From: Lachnospiraceae bacterium
GTDB lineage: Bacteria > Bacillota > Clostridia > Lachnospirales > Lachnospiraceae
Assembly (NCBI GenBank): GCA_024681795.1
Contig: JAILAD010000042.1
Span: 23,206 to 87,205 of the forward strand
Direction: 5' to 3'
DNA length: 64,000 nt
The position numbers and the translations under genes were made by a program. Below the pieces are notes generated by a model. That model was given only the letters and a program-made list of their open reading frames with translations, was not told where the DNA came from and did not search any database. Every line of letters begins with the position of its first letter. The stretch's first letter is position 1. Positions 34,728 through 43,743 of this stretch are shown piece after piece.

Positions 34728-36206
34728 ATGAAATTATTCAGAATAAACGAAATCGATAATGTGGCGGTAGCTTTGGAAACAATATCTTCCGGAGAAAATC
34801 TTAAACTCGGGGATATTGAAATAATCGCCAAAGATGATATTCCTGCCGGACATAAAATTGCGCTTTTTGCAATTCCCTCCGGAGAAAAAATTATTAAATA
34901 CGGAAATGCAATCGGAATTGCAACCTGCGATATTGAGGCAGGAAATCATGTTCATACGACAAATATCAAAACCGGACTCGGAGATTTGCTTGAGTATAAA
35001 TATGAACCGGTAAAGATTCCGGAACATGAAAAAATCAAAAGAAGTTTCCTTGGTTTTGAGAGAGCAAACGGAAGGTACGGAATTCGTAATGATATCTGGA
35101 TTATTCCGACTGTCGGCTGCGTGAACAGCATAGCGGCGGCTATTGCAAAAAAGGCGAATGCATATGTTACCGGCTCCGTTGAAGAAGTAATTGCATTTGC
35201 ACATCCTTACGGATGTTCGCAGATGGGCGAAGACCAGGAACATACAAGACAGATTCTGGCTGATTTAATTACACATCCCAATGCAGGCGGAGTACTGGTT
35301 CTTGGACTCGGCTGTGAGAATTCCAACATCGATGTATTAAAAGGATATCTCAAAGACATGGATGAAAACCGGGTAAGATTTCTGGTAGCACAGCAGTCCG
35401 ATGATGAAATAGAGGAAGGCGTAAACCTGATTAAGGAACTGATTGGGTATGCCTCAAAGGAAGAAAGAAAAGAGGCGGATGCATCCAATCTTGTAGTCGG
35501 ACTCAAATGCGGAGGAAGTGACGGATTTTCCGGAATTACCGCAAATCCTCTGGTCGGAAAGTTTTCCGATCTGCTGGTCGCTTCGGGAGGAACCACGATT
35601 CTTACGGAAGTTCCCGAGATGTTCGGTGCGGAAGAAATCCTGATGAACCGGTGTGCAAACGAACAGCTCTTTGATCAGACAGTATGTTTGATCAATGATT
35701 TTAAACAGTATTTTAAGGACCACAATCAGACGATTTATGAGAATCCTTCTCCGGGAAACAAAGCCGGCGGGATCTCCACCCTGGAAGACAAATCCAACGG
35801 CTGCACACAGAAATCCGGAAGTTCCGCAGTGGAAGGAGTTTTGAAATACGGTGAGAAAGTATCCGGCAAGGGTCTGAATTTATTGTCGGCACCGGGCAAC
35901 GATCTGGTAGCGTCAACCGCACTTGCTGCAGCCGGAGCAAATATCGTTCTTTTTACAACAGGTCGCGGTACACCGTTTGCATCGCCTGTCCCGACCATGA
36001 AAATTTCGAGTAATTCCGCACTTGCCGGAAAGAAAGGAAACTGGATTGATTTTAACGCGGGCGTTCTTTTGGAAGATGAGGAAATGAATGCTCTGGCGGA
36101 GAAATTTTATGACAAGGTTCTGGCCGTTGCTTCCGGAGAAAAAGTAAAAAGCGAAATTGCGGGATTCCATGATATGGCAATTTTCAAACAGGGCGTAACG
36201 CTTTAA
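34728..36206 (+). CDS. uxaA: Altronate dehydratase
   Basis: 492 residues. Dehydrates D-altronate to 2-keto-3-deoxygluconate. The N-terminal SAF domain (about 1-92) is joined to the C-terminal catalytic domain beginning GFERANGRYGIRNDIWIIPT near 105, with HPYGCSQMGEDQ near 159 and GLKCGGSDGFSGI near 260, all conserved in UxaA. Conserved cysteines and histidines in these blocks hold the iron site. It follows uxaB by 58 bp and keeps its own AAAGGAAC site. Confidence 0.94.
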   Translation: MKLFRINEIDNVAVALETISSGENLKLGDIEIIAKDDIPAGHKIALFAIPSGEKIIKYGNAIGIATCDIEAGNHVHTTNIKTGLGDLLEYKYEPVKIPEHEKIKRSFLGFERANGRYGIRNDIWIIPTVGCVNSIAAAIAKKANAYVTGSVEEVIAFAHPYGCSQMGEDQEHTRQILADLITHPNAGGVLVLGLGCENSNIDVLKGYLKDMDENRVRFLVAQQSDDEIEEGVNLIKELIGYASKEERKEADASNLVVGLKCGGSDGFSGITANPLVGKFSDLLVASGGTTILTEVPEMFGAEEILMNRCANEQLFDQTVCLINDFKQYFKDHNQTIYENPSPGNKAGGISTLEDKSNGCTQKSGSSAVEGVLKYGEKVSGKGLNLLSAPGNDLVASTALAAAGANIVLFTTGRGTPFASPVPTMKISSNSALAGKKGNWIDFNAGVLLEDEEMNALAEKFYDKVLAVASGEKVKSEIAGFHDMAIFKQGVTL

Positions 36207-36301
36207 CGGAAGCAAATTTAAAAACGAAACAAATAAAACCAAAAAGGGAATTTACGGTAACCGAAAACGGAATCGGACAGTCTTGGAGAAGAGGAGAATC
36301 T

Positions 36302-37402
36302 ATGAGCATCGAGAAGACACAGAAGTACATGGAACAATATTTAAAGAATTACAAACCGTATAAAACATACTGGAATTACGAAGACGGCTGTGTCTTGAAA
36401 GCTGCGCGTGATTTCTATGAAACCACCGGAGACGAAAAATACATGCAGTTCATATTGAACTACTTAAGTAGTTGTATCAGCGACGAAGGAAAGATTACAA
36501 ACTACGAAGAAGGAAAATACAATATCGACAGCGTAAATGCCGGAAAGTGTCTTTTTGCGGCATATGACTATACGAAAGAGGAAAAATACAAAGGCGCCAT
36601 CGAACAGATCATGGATCAGGTTCGTACACAGCCAAGAACCCAAAGCGGAAACTTTTTCCACAAACAGATTTATCCGAATCAGATCTGGCTGGACGGACTC
36701 TATATGGCACAGCCGTTCTATATGGAATATGAAACGAAATACGATAAAAAGGAAAAATATGATGATATTGTTTCCCAGTTTGAAAATGTTCAGAAGTTTT
36801 TATTGAACGAGGAAAAGGGTCTTTGTTATCATGGATATGACGAATCCAAGTCTGTTTTCTGGGCAGATCCGGAAACCGGCTGCTCGAAGAATTTCTGGCT
36901 TCGCAGTATGGGATGGTATTTAATGTCCATCATCGATGTAATTGACGCCATGGACAGTGATATTTACGAAAAGTATCATACTCTGGTTGATATTTTCCGG
37001 AAGGATATTCAGGGAATTCTTCAGTATCAGGATAAAGAGAGCGGACTGTTTTACGATGTGATTGATTTGCCGGAAGCCGAGGGGAATTATCTTGAGACCT
37101 CCGGAAGTTCCATGATTGCATATGCAGTATTAAAGGCATGCAATATGGGAATTTTATTAAAAGAAAAATATGAGCCGGTCGGAAAGCAGATTATGGAAGG
37201 TCTGATGGACAGGATGCTGATTGAGAGAGACGGAGAATTTCATCTCGGCGGTATCGTTTCCGTTTCCGGTCTCGGACCCGAAAGTAATTTAAAGCGTGAC
37301 GGAAGCGTTGAGTATTATCTGTCCGAGCCGGTTGTAGAGGATGATCCGAAAGGTGTAGGATGCTTTTTCATGGCATTCAATCAGTACCTGATTGCAAAAT
37401 AA
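36302..37402 (+). CDS. GH105 unsaturated rhamnogalacturonyl/galacturonyl hydrolase
   Basis: 366 residues, no signal peptide, the size of YteR/YesR. An (alpha/alpha)6 barrel is suggested by repeated helices; IWLDGLYMAQPF near 123-133 holds the catalytic Asp motif of GH88/GH105. It releases the unsaturated uronate left at the non-reducing end by pectate or rhamnogalacturonan lyases, by hydration of the double bond. The product would feed KduI and KduD encoded downstream. GAGGAG precedes the ATG. Confidence 0.9.
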   Translation: MSIEKTQKYMEQYLKNYKPYKTYWNYEDGCVLKAARDFYETTGDEKYMQFILNYLSSCISDEGKITNYEEGKYNIDSVNAGKCLFAAYDYTKEEKYKGAIEQIMDQVRTQPRTQSGNFFHKQIYPNQIWLDGLYMAQPFYMEYETKYDKKEKYDDIVSQFENVQKFLLNEEKGLCYHGYDESKSVFWADPETGCSKNFWLRSMGWYLMSIIDVIDAMDSDIYEKYHTLVDIFRKDIQGILQYQDKESGLFYDVIDLPEAEGNYLETSGSSMIAYAVLKACNMGILLKEKYEPVGKQIMEGLMDRMLIERDGEFHLGGIVSVSGLGPESNLKRDGSVEYYLSEPVVEDDPKGVGCFFMAFNQYLIAK

Positions 37403-37435
37403 AAATACTGTTCCGAAACGGTGCGGGGGAAAGAC

Positions 37436-38980
37436 ATGATTGTAAATCTTTTGAAGAAGACAGCCAGATATGCGGTAATCGAGATTGATGACGGCGGTAA
37501 TTATTTTACCAAAGAATCTTATGCGATTTGGGTGAACGAAAAAAAGATGACTACGAACCGGAGCATCAACATATTAAACGGATTAAAACCGGAAACCCTC
37601 TATGAAATCAGAGTGGAAGATGCGGTACTTTCTTTTGAGACAGATTATGAATCCGTTACCCTGAATGTAAAAGAATTCGGAGCATTCGGTGACGGGGAAC
37701 ATGATGACAGTATGTTCATCCAGGCTGCTATTATGGCGTGCCCCGCAGACGGACGGGTTCTCGTTCCGGAAGGCACATACCTTGTCAGCAGTATTTTCCT
37801 AAAGAGTAATCTGAATCTGGAAATTGCAAAGGATGCAGTGATTAAGTCCTCGCGGGAACGCAGAAATCATCCGTATTTCCCCGGTGAAATCCAGACCTAT
37901 GACGAAAAAGACGAATATTATTTCGGTACCTGGGAAGGAAACCCAAGACCGATGTTTGCGGGAATTATTACCGGCATCAATGCGGAGAACGTAAATCTTT
38001 ACGGAGAAGGATGCATTGACGGAAACGCAACCAAAGAAGACTGGTGGAAGAATCCGAAGGCGCCGGACATTGCATATCGTCCGCGTACCGTATTTTTGAA
38101 GGATTGTAAAAATGTTACCCTGACCGGTCTGTCCGTTAAAGATTCCCCGTGCTGGACGATTCATCCGTATTTTTGCGAGAAAGTTGCCGTATACGGAATG
38201 GATATTTGTAATCCGGAAGATTCTCCGAATACCGACGGAATCGATCCGGAATCCTGTAATAACGTGATAATCTGCGGCGTTCATTTTTCACTCGGTGATG
38301 ACTGCATCGCCGTAAAGAGCGGAAAGATTTTCTTCGGAAAGAAATTTAAAAGACCGTCCGAAAATATCCGCATCGAAAGATGTCTTATGGAAAACGGACA
38401 CGGTGCTGTAACACTCGGAAGCGAGATTGCAGGAGGTGTCAGGGATTTATACGTAAGAAACTGTCTTTTCAGGAATACCGACCGCGGCCTTCGAATTAAG
38501 ACCAGACGCGGACGCGGCAGGGATTCGGTTTTAGACAATATCATTTTTGAAAACATAAAAATGGAAGATGTCAAAACACCCTTTACCGTAAATTGTTTTT
38601 ACTTCTGTGATCCGGACGGAAAAACATCTTATGTACAGAGCAGGGAAGCACTTCCGGTTGATGAGAGAACACCGAAAATCGGAACACTTTGTTTCCGGAA
38701 TATTACGGCAACGGGATGCCGGGTTGCGGCAATGTACTGTGACGGACTTCCCGAAGAGAAAATCGATAAAATTGAGTTGGACAATATCAGGATTTCATTT
38801 ACGGAAGACGAGTGTAAACCCGGAGTTCCGATAATGTCGGAAGGCGTTGAACCCTGTATCAAAAAAGGAATCACGGTTCACAACATCAATACGCTTGTAT
38901 TAAAAGACGTATCGGTTACGGGATGTATCGGAGAAACCATAGAGATGAAGGGAATTGACAACATCGATTCCTTTCACTGA
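37436..38980 (+). CDS. GH28 polygalacturonase, intracellular type
   Basis: 514 residues. All four GH28 motifs are present: NTDG at 265-268, GDD with Asp288/Asp289, GHG at 321-323 and RIK at 353-355. The three Asp residues and the His should be catalytic. The N-terminal 85 residues look like a fibronectin-type domain as in exo-acting GH28 enzymes. No signal peptide, so it probably removes galacturonate from imported oligomers. The ATG at 37436 has GGGGGA in front; the GTG at 37421 lies inside that site. Confidence 0.92.
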   Translation: MIVNLLKKTARYAVIEIDDGGNYFTKESYAIWVNEKKMTTNRSINILNGLKPETLYEIRVEDAVLSFETDYESVTLNVKEFGAFGDGEHDDSMFIQAAIMACPADGRVLVPEGTYLVSSIFLKSNLNLEIAKDAVIKSSRERRNHPYFPGEIQTYDEKDEYYFGTWEGNPRPMFAGIITGINAENVNLYGEGCIDGNATKEDWWKNPKAPDIAYRPRTVFLKDCKNVTLTGLSVKDSPCWTIHPYFCEKVAVYGMDICNPEDSPNTDGIDPESCNNVIICGVHFSLGDDCIAVKSGKIFFGKKFKRPSENIRIERCLMENGHGAVTLGSEIAGGVRDLYVRNCLFRNTDRGLRIKTRRGRGRDSVLDNIIFENIKMEDVKTPFTVNCFYFCDPDGKTSYVQSREALPVDERTPKIGTLCFRNITATGCRVAAMYCDGLPEEKIDKIELDNIRISFTEDECKPGVPIMSEGVEPCIKKGITVHNINTLVLKDVSVTGCIGETIEMKGIDNIDSFH

Positions 38981-39025
38981 GAATCACTTGTTTCATCCGG
39001 ACAGGATCCAAAGGAGAATCAGGAA

Positions 39026-39874
39026 ATGCAAATCGGAATTCGTTTACACGACTCAAAAAAAGCACCGCTGGAAGAGAGACTGAAAAACGTTAAGGAACAG
39101 GGTTTTACGTGTGCTCATATTGCATTGTCCAAACTGTTTGAGGATAAGAAATACAGCGATATTCCTGCGCTTACTCCGGGATATGCGATGTATATAAAAA
39201 AACTGTTTGAACAAAACGAACTTGACATCGCGGTTCTCGGATGCTACTTAAATCTCGCAAATCCGAATCCTGAAAAATTAAAAGAGATTCAGAAAAAATA
39301 TGAAGCGAATATCCGCTTCGCATCCATCCTGGGTGCCGGAGTTGTAGGTACCGAGACGGGTGCACCGAATGAGGCGTATAAATACGAACCCGCCTGCAGG
39401 AGTAAGGAAGCACTTGAAGCATTCATAAGAGGCCTGGAACCGGTTGTGGAATATGCGGAAAAATCGGGAGTCATCGTTGCGATTGAGCCGGTTGCGAAGC
39501 ATATCGTATATGACGAAAAGAGAGCAAGGGAGGTATTAAACTCCATTCAGTCCCCGAATCTCCGAATTATTCTGGATGCCGTAAACCTTTTGGATTATGA
39601 CAATTACCGGGATCGGGACGATGTTATAAAAAGAGCGATTGATGAACTTCACGAAGAAATTGCGGTTGTTCATATCAAGGATTTTATTGTAAAAGACGGA
39701 AACCTTGAAAGTGTCGGTGCGGGTAAGGGAGAGATGGATTATTCCGAATTGCTTTCTTTTATCGCAAAAGAAAAACCTTACATTCATGCTACGCTTGAAA
39801 ATACCACTCCGGATACGGCTGTCGCATCCAGAGAACTGATTGAAAAGAAATATCTATTCTTCACCGGAGAATAA
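39026..39874 (+). CDS. Sugar phosphate isomerase/epimerase-like TIM barrel
   Basis: 282 residues of the xylose isomerase-like TIM barrel family (AP endonuclease 2 fold). Metal-site candidates are Glu in VAIEPV near 153, Asp in RIILDAVNLLD near 188, His in VVHIKDF near 216 and Glu in HATLENT near 255. The reaction is not known; it sits between GH28 and CE8 genes, so it may act on a uronate or a pectin-derived keto sugar. AAAGGAGAATCAGG precedes the ATG, and the next gene starts two bases after its stop. Confidence 0.8.
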   Translation: MQIGIRLHDSKKAPLEERLKNVKEQGFTCAHIALSKLFEDKKYSDIPALTPGYAMYIKKLFEQNELDIAVLGCYLNLANPNPEKLKEIQKKYEANIRFASILGAGVVGTETGAPNEAYKYEPACRSKEALEAFIRGLEPVVEYAEKSGVIVAIEPVAKHIVYDEKRAREVLNSIQSPNLRIILDAVNLLDYDNYRDRDDVIKRAIDELHEEIAVVHIKDFIVKDGNLESVGAGKGEMDYSELLSFIAKEKPYIHATLENTTPDTAVASRELIEKKYLFFTGE

Positions 39875-39876
39875 AC

Positions 39877-40836
39877 ATGATTACCTTAAGGGTTTTGGAT
39901 TCCATACAAAGGACGATAAACAGCATACCGAAAGATCATGTCGGAACCGTTCGGATTATCATTCCGAAGGGAGTACATAAAGAGCGTGTTGATATCGAAG
40001 TTCCCCGTCTGATTATAGAAGGGGAAGGTATGGAAGAAACCGTAATCAGGGAGAATTATCATGCAAGTGAGATATTTTCCGACGGAACAAGAAGAGGAAC
40101 ATTCCGATCCTACACGATGAGAATTGATGCGGAAGATGTGGAAATCCGGAATCTGACCGTGGAAAACAGTTCCGGAGACCGGAAAAGAGCCGAGCAGTCT
40201 ATGGCACTGTATGCGGACGGAGAAGGATTCCGCGCGGTAAACTGCCGAATCATGAGTGAGCAGGATACGCTTTTTATCGGTCCGCTCCCAAAAAAGGAAA
40301 TTCATCCGGGCGGCTTTCAGGGACCGGGAGAATTGAAGGAAAGAAAAATGCTGCATCAGTTTTACAAAGACTGTGAGATTATCGGAGATGTGGATTTTAT
40401 CTTCGGAAGCGGCGCGGCTTATTTTGAAAACTGTATGATCCGCAGCATCAGCGAAGAGAATTTTATAGAAGAATTCCGAAAGGGAAATGCCGAAAATCTC
40501 GGATATGTATGTGCCCCTTCCACTTATCAGGACGAAAGAATCGGATTTGTTTTTGATTCCTGTGATTTTGTTTCAAATCTTCCGAAGAGAAGCGTCTATC
40601 TTGCAAGACCGTGGCGTGATTACGGCAAATGTGTTTTCTTAAACTGCAATCTTGGGGAGCACATTAAGGAGGAAGGCTTCCACGACTGGAATAAGGAAAA
40701 TGCGAGAAAGAACTGTTTCTTTGCGGAATACCGGTCCAAAGGCCCGGGCGCTGAAGGGAAGAGGGCGGATTTCGCAAAACGGTTAAGTGAAGAAGAGGCC
40801 GCTGAATTTTCAAAAAGCAGTTTTCTAAATCAATAA
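39877..40836 (+). CDS. CE8 pectin methylesterase, intracellular type
   Basis: 319 residues. CE8 motifs: QDTL with Asp130, GDVDFIFGSG with Asp173, and LARPWR with Arg244. These are the acid/base, nucleophile and anchor residues of pectinesterases. There is no signal peptide, so it should demethylate imported oligogalacturonides and release methanol in the cytoplasm. It starts two bases after the TIM barrel gene and is therefore probably translated with it. Confidence 0.92.
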   Translation: MITLRVLDSIQRTINSIPKDHVGTVRIIIPKGVHKERVDIEVPRLIIEGEGMEETVIRENYHASEIFSDGTRRGTFRSYTMRIDAEDVEIRNLTVENSSGDRKRAEQSMALYADGEGFRAVNCRIMSEQDTLFIGPLPKKEIHPGGFQGPGELKERKMLHQFYKDCEIIGDVDFIFGSGAAYFENCMIRSISEENFIEEFRKGNAENLGYVCAPSTYQDERIGFVFDSCDFVSNLPKRSVYLARPWRDYGKCVFLNCNLGEHIKEEGFHDWNKENARKNCFFAEYRSKGPGAEGKRADFAKRLSEEEAAEFSKSSFLNQ

Positions 40837-40891
40837 AAACGAAACATAACATAACAGTAAAACAATCAACATAACATAAGGAGGTTTCAAA

Positions 40892-41755
40892 ATGGAACTC
40901 AGAACTGCAGCATCACCGAAGGATGTAAAAAACTACGACACAAAAAGACTCAGGGAAGAATTTCTGATTGAAAAGGTATTCCGTCCGGATGAGATTTATC
41001 TCGTATACAGCCATATCGACCGTATCATTACCGGATCCGCGATGCCGGTTTCGAAGCAGTTAAAGCTCGAAGCAGGAGATGAATTAAGAGCGGAATATTT
41101 CCTTGAAAGACGTGAGATGGGAGTTATTAACATCGGCGGAGCAGGAACGATTACCATCGACGGAAAGGAATATAAAGTAGCACACAGAGAGGGAATGTAC
41201 ATCGGACTCGGTGCCCGCGATATCTCCTTTGCAAGTGATTCCGCAGAGAATCCGGCAAAATTTTACCTGAATTCGGCGCCCGCTCACAGAACCTGCCCGA
41301 CGGTACTGATTAAACCGAACGGAGAGCCTGAAGAAGGTGTTGTGATTATTCAGGATAAGAACAAAGTTGAACTCGGATGTCTGGAAGAGTCCAACCACAG
41401 AACCATCTGCAAGTACATTCTTCCCGGACAGGTTGAGAGCTGCCAGTTAGAGATGGGAATGACGCATTTGGAGCCGGGCAGTGTATGGAATACCATGCCG
41501 TGCCATACGCATGACCGCAGAATGGAAGTATATCTTTATTTCGAAATTCCCGAGGACGGCTTCGTAATGCATTATATGGGAGAACCGACGGAAACCCGCC
41601 ACATTGTGATTCGAAACGAGCAGGCAGTAATTTCTCCCAGCTGGTCAATCCACTCCGGAAGCGGTTCCAGAAACTATACCTTTATCTGGGGCATGGTCGG
41701 AGAGAACCAGGACTTCGACGACATGGACGGAGTAGACATGAAGGACTTGATGTAA
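40892..41755 (+). CDS. kduI: 5-keto-4-deoxyuronate isomerase
   Basis: 287 residues, about nine longer than E. coli KduI. Turns 4-deoxy-L-threo-5-hexosulose uronate (from unsaturated galacturonate) into 2,5-diketo-3-deoxygluconate. The cupin zinc ligands are all present: His205, His207, Glu212 and His254, each nine positions from those of the E. coli enzyme. Strong site AAGGAGG before the ATG. Together with KduD it handles lyase-derived ends. Confidence 0.95.
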   Translation: MELRTAASPKDVKNYDTKRLREEFLIEKVFRPDEIYLVYSHIDRIITGSAMPVSKQLKLEAGDELRAEYFLERREMGVINIGGAGTITIDGKEYKVAHREGMYIGLGARDISFASDSAENPAKFYLNSAPAHRTCPTVLIKPNGEPEEGVVIIQDKNKVELGCLEESNHRTICKYILPGQVESCQLEMGMTHLEPGSVWNTMPCHTHDRRMEVYLYFEIPEDGFVMHYMGEPTETRHIVIRNEQAVISPSWSIHSGSGSRNYTFIWGMVGENQDFDDMDGVDMKDLM

Positions 41756-41805
41756 TTTGAATTTGATGCAGAAATAACAATATAAAGTGTGATATGTGAT
41801 TTTTG

Positions 41806-41874
41806 ATGAAACGACAGGCGTAGTTGAATGCCGGAAGAAATGAAACGACAAATATAGTTGGATGAAAGGAAGAA
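41806..41874. repeat. 34/35-bp tandem duplication before kduD
   Basis: Unit 41806-41839 and unit 41840-41874 both begin ATGAAACGACA and both contain TATAGTTG- or GTAGTTG-like centres and a GGAAGAA end. The second unit supplies the ribosome binding site of kduD, and the first carries a diverged copy. Confidence 0.65.
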
Positions 41875-41879
41875 CAAAC

Positions 41880-42680
41880 ATGGATATGTTAAAACAGTTT
41901 TCACTGGAAGGAAAAGTAGCATTGGTAACCGGTGCCGTTTACGGAATCGGATTTGCCATTGCGGAGAGTTATGCTGCAGCCGGTGCAAAGATTATTTTTA
42001 ACTGCCTCGATGAAGAGACAAAGAACAAAGCAATTGAGTCCTATAAGGAAAAAGGAATCGATGCAACGGGGTATGTATGTGATGTTACCGACGAGGAAGC
42101 AGTACAGAAAATGGCTGCCGACATTAAAGAGAAATTCGGCGGAGTCGATATTCTTGTAAACAATGCCGGAATCATCAAAAGAATTCCCATGACCGAAATG
42201 AGTGCAGAGGATTTCCGTAAGGTTGTGGATGTTGACCTGAATGCGCCGTTCATCGTATCCAAGGCTTTTATTCCGACAATGATTGAAAAAGGACACGGAA
42301 AGATTATTAACATCTGTTCCATGATGAGCGAACTCGGACGTGAGACCGTAAGTGCATATGCAGCTGCCAAGGGCGGACTTAAGATGCTGACAAGAAACAT
42401 CTGCTCCGAATACGGTGAGTATAACATCCAGTGTAACGGTATCGGACCGGGATATATTGCCACTCCGCAGACCGCACCTTTAAGAGAGCGTCAGGCTGAC
42501 GGATCCCGTCATCCTTTTGACAGTTTCATTATTGCCAAGACACCCGCTGCACGCTGGGGTACTCCGGAAGATTTGCAGGGACCTGCATTATTCCTTGCTT
42601 CCGATGCTTCGAATTTCGTAAACGGACACATTCTCTATGTGGACGGGGGAATTCTGGCTTATATCGGAAAACAGCCGTAA
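41880..42680 (+). CDS. kduD: 2-keto-3-deoxygluconate (2,5-diketo) dehydrogenase
   Basis: 266 residues of the short-chain dehydrogenase family. Reduces 2,5-diketo-3-deoxygluconate to KDG with NADH. TGAVYGIG (cofactor loop), NNAG, Ser in NICSMMS and the YAAAK catalytic pair are present; the PGYIATP loop follows. The second nucleotide-loop glycine pattern reads GAVYGIG, typical of KduD. The ATG at 41880 has AAGGAAG seven bases before it; an ATG at 41862 lies upstream of that site. Confidence 0.92.
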   Translation: MDMLKQFSLEGKVALVTGAVYGIGFAIAESYAAAGAKIIFNCLDEETKNKAIESYKEKGIDATGYVCDVTDEEAVQKMAADIKEKFGGVDILVNNAGIIKRIPMTEMSAEDFRKVVDVDLNAPFIVSKAFIPTMIEKGHGKIINICSMMSELGRETVSAYAAAKGGLKMLTRNICSEYGEYNIQCNGIGPGYIATPQTAPLRERQADGSRHPFDSFIIAKTPAARWGTPEDLQGPALFLASDASNFVNGHILYVDGGILAYIGKQP

Positions 42681-42748
42681 ATATCAAAAAATCAAACAGT
42701 CCGGAACCGGACGGAAGATAAACGCATAAAAAAGAAAGAGTGAATACA

Positions 42749-43711
42749 ATGAATGAAATTTTAGAGCAGATTTACAGAATCGGAATTGTACCGGTAATTG
42801 CACTTGATGATGCAAAGGATGCAAAGCCTCTTGCGGAAGCGCTGATTAAAGGCGGTCTTCCCTGTGCGGAAGTAACTTTCCGTACCGCAGCTGCAGAAGA
42901 AGCAATCCGCATTATGGCCGGCGAATTTCCGGAGATGCTGGTCGGTGCCGGAACCGTTCTTACAACGGAGCAGGTAGACCGTGCGGTTGGAGCCGGAGCT
43001 AAATTTATCGTAAGTCCCGGATTGAATCCGGAAGTGGTAAAGTACTGCGTTTCCAAAAATATCCCCGTAACACCCGGATGTGCAAATCCTTCGGATGTTG
43101 AGCAGGCGATTGCATGCGGGCTTGAAGTTGTCAAATTTTTCCCGGCAGAAGCGGCAGGCGGACTTCCGATGATCAAGGCAATGAGTGCTCCCTATACGCA
43201 GATGAAATTTATGCCGACCGGAGGAATCAGTGCAAAGAACATCAATGAATATCTTGGCTTTAAGAAAATCATTGCATGCGGCGGAACCTGGATGGTTAAG
43301 TCCGATCTGATCAAGGCAGGTGCATTTGACAAGATTGAAGCCATGACCAGGGAAGCGGTAGATACGATGCTTGATTTCAGCATTAAGCATATCGGTATCA
43401 ACGCAGCAGATGAAAACGAATCCGCTGAAGTGGCGGGTAAATTCTCTGATTTACTCGGTGTTGAAAAGAAAGTCGGAAACAGTTCCGTTTTTGCGGGAAG
43501 TTTAATTGAAGTTATGAAGAAACCGTTCCTCGGTTCCTGCGGACATATTGCAATTTCAACCACGAATGTTGACAGAGCGGTATATCATCTCGGAAGAAGA
43601 GGATACAAATTTAACATGGATACAGCCAAATATGATGCGGACGGCAGAATGACCGTGGTTTATCTGGAAGGTGAAATCGGCGGATTTGCGGTTCATTTGG
43701 CAAACAAATAA
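42749..43711 (+). CDS. kdgA: KDPG aldolase fused to a VOC-like domain
   Basis: 320 residues, about 110 more than a usual KDPG/KHG aldolase. Residues 1-205 are the aldolase: Glu41 in AEVTFRT and Schiff-base Lys129 in VVKFFPAE, with GGTWMV near 178. It splits 2-keto-3-deoxy-6-phosphogluconate to pyruvate and glyceraldehyde 3-phosphate. Residues 210-320 begin FSIKHIGINAAD and look like a single glyoxalase/VOC module (HIAISTTNVDRAVYHL), whose job is unknown. The ATG at 42749 is preferred over the GTG at 42740, which falls within the AGAAAGAG site. Confidence 0.9.
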   Translation: MNEILEQIYRIGIVPVIALDDAKDAKPLAEALIKGGLPCAEVTFRTAAAEEAIRIMAGEFPEMLVGAGTVLTTEQVDRAVGAGAKFIVSPGLNPEVVKYCVSKNIPVTPGCANPSDVEQAIACGLEVVKFFPAEAAGGLPMIKAMSAPYTQMKFMPTGGISAKNINEYLGFKKIIACGGTWMVKSDLIKAGAFDKIEAMTREAVDTMLDFSIKHIGINAADENESAEVAGKFSDLLGVEKKVGNSSVFAGSLIEVMKKPFLGSCGHIAISTTNVDRAVYHLGRRGYKFNMDTAKYDADGRMTVVYLEGEIGGFAVHLANK

Positions 43712-43743
43712 TGTTATGGATGAAAGAAGAGAGGAAAAATAGT

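Noticed and set aside
42761..43390. Open frame of 209 codons opposite the aldolase gene
   Set aside because: Antisense shadow; Cys/His-rich because of codon complementarity and not a zinc protein.
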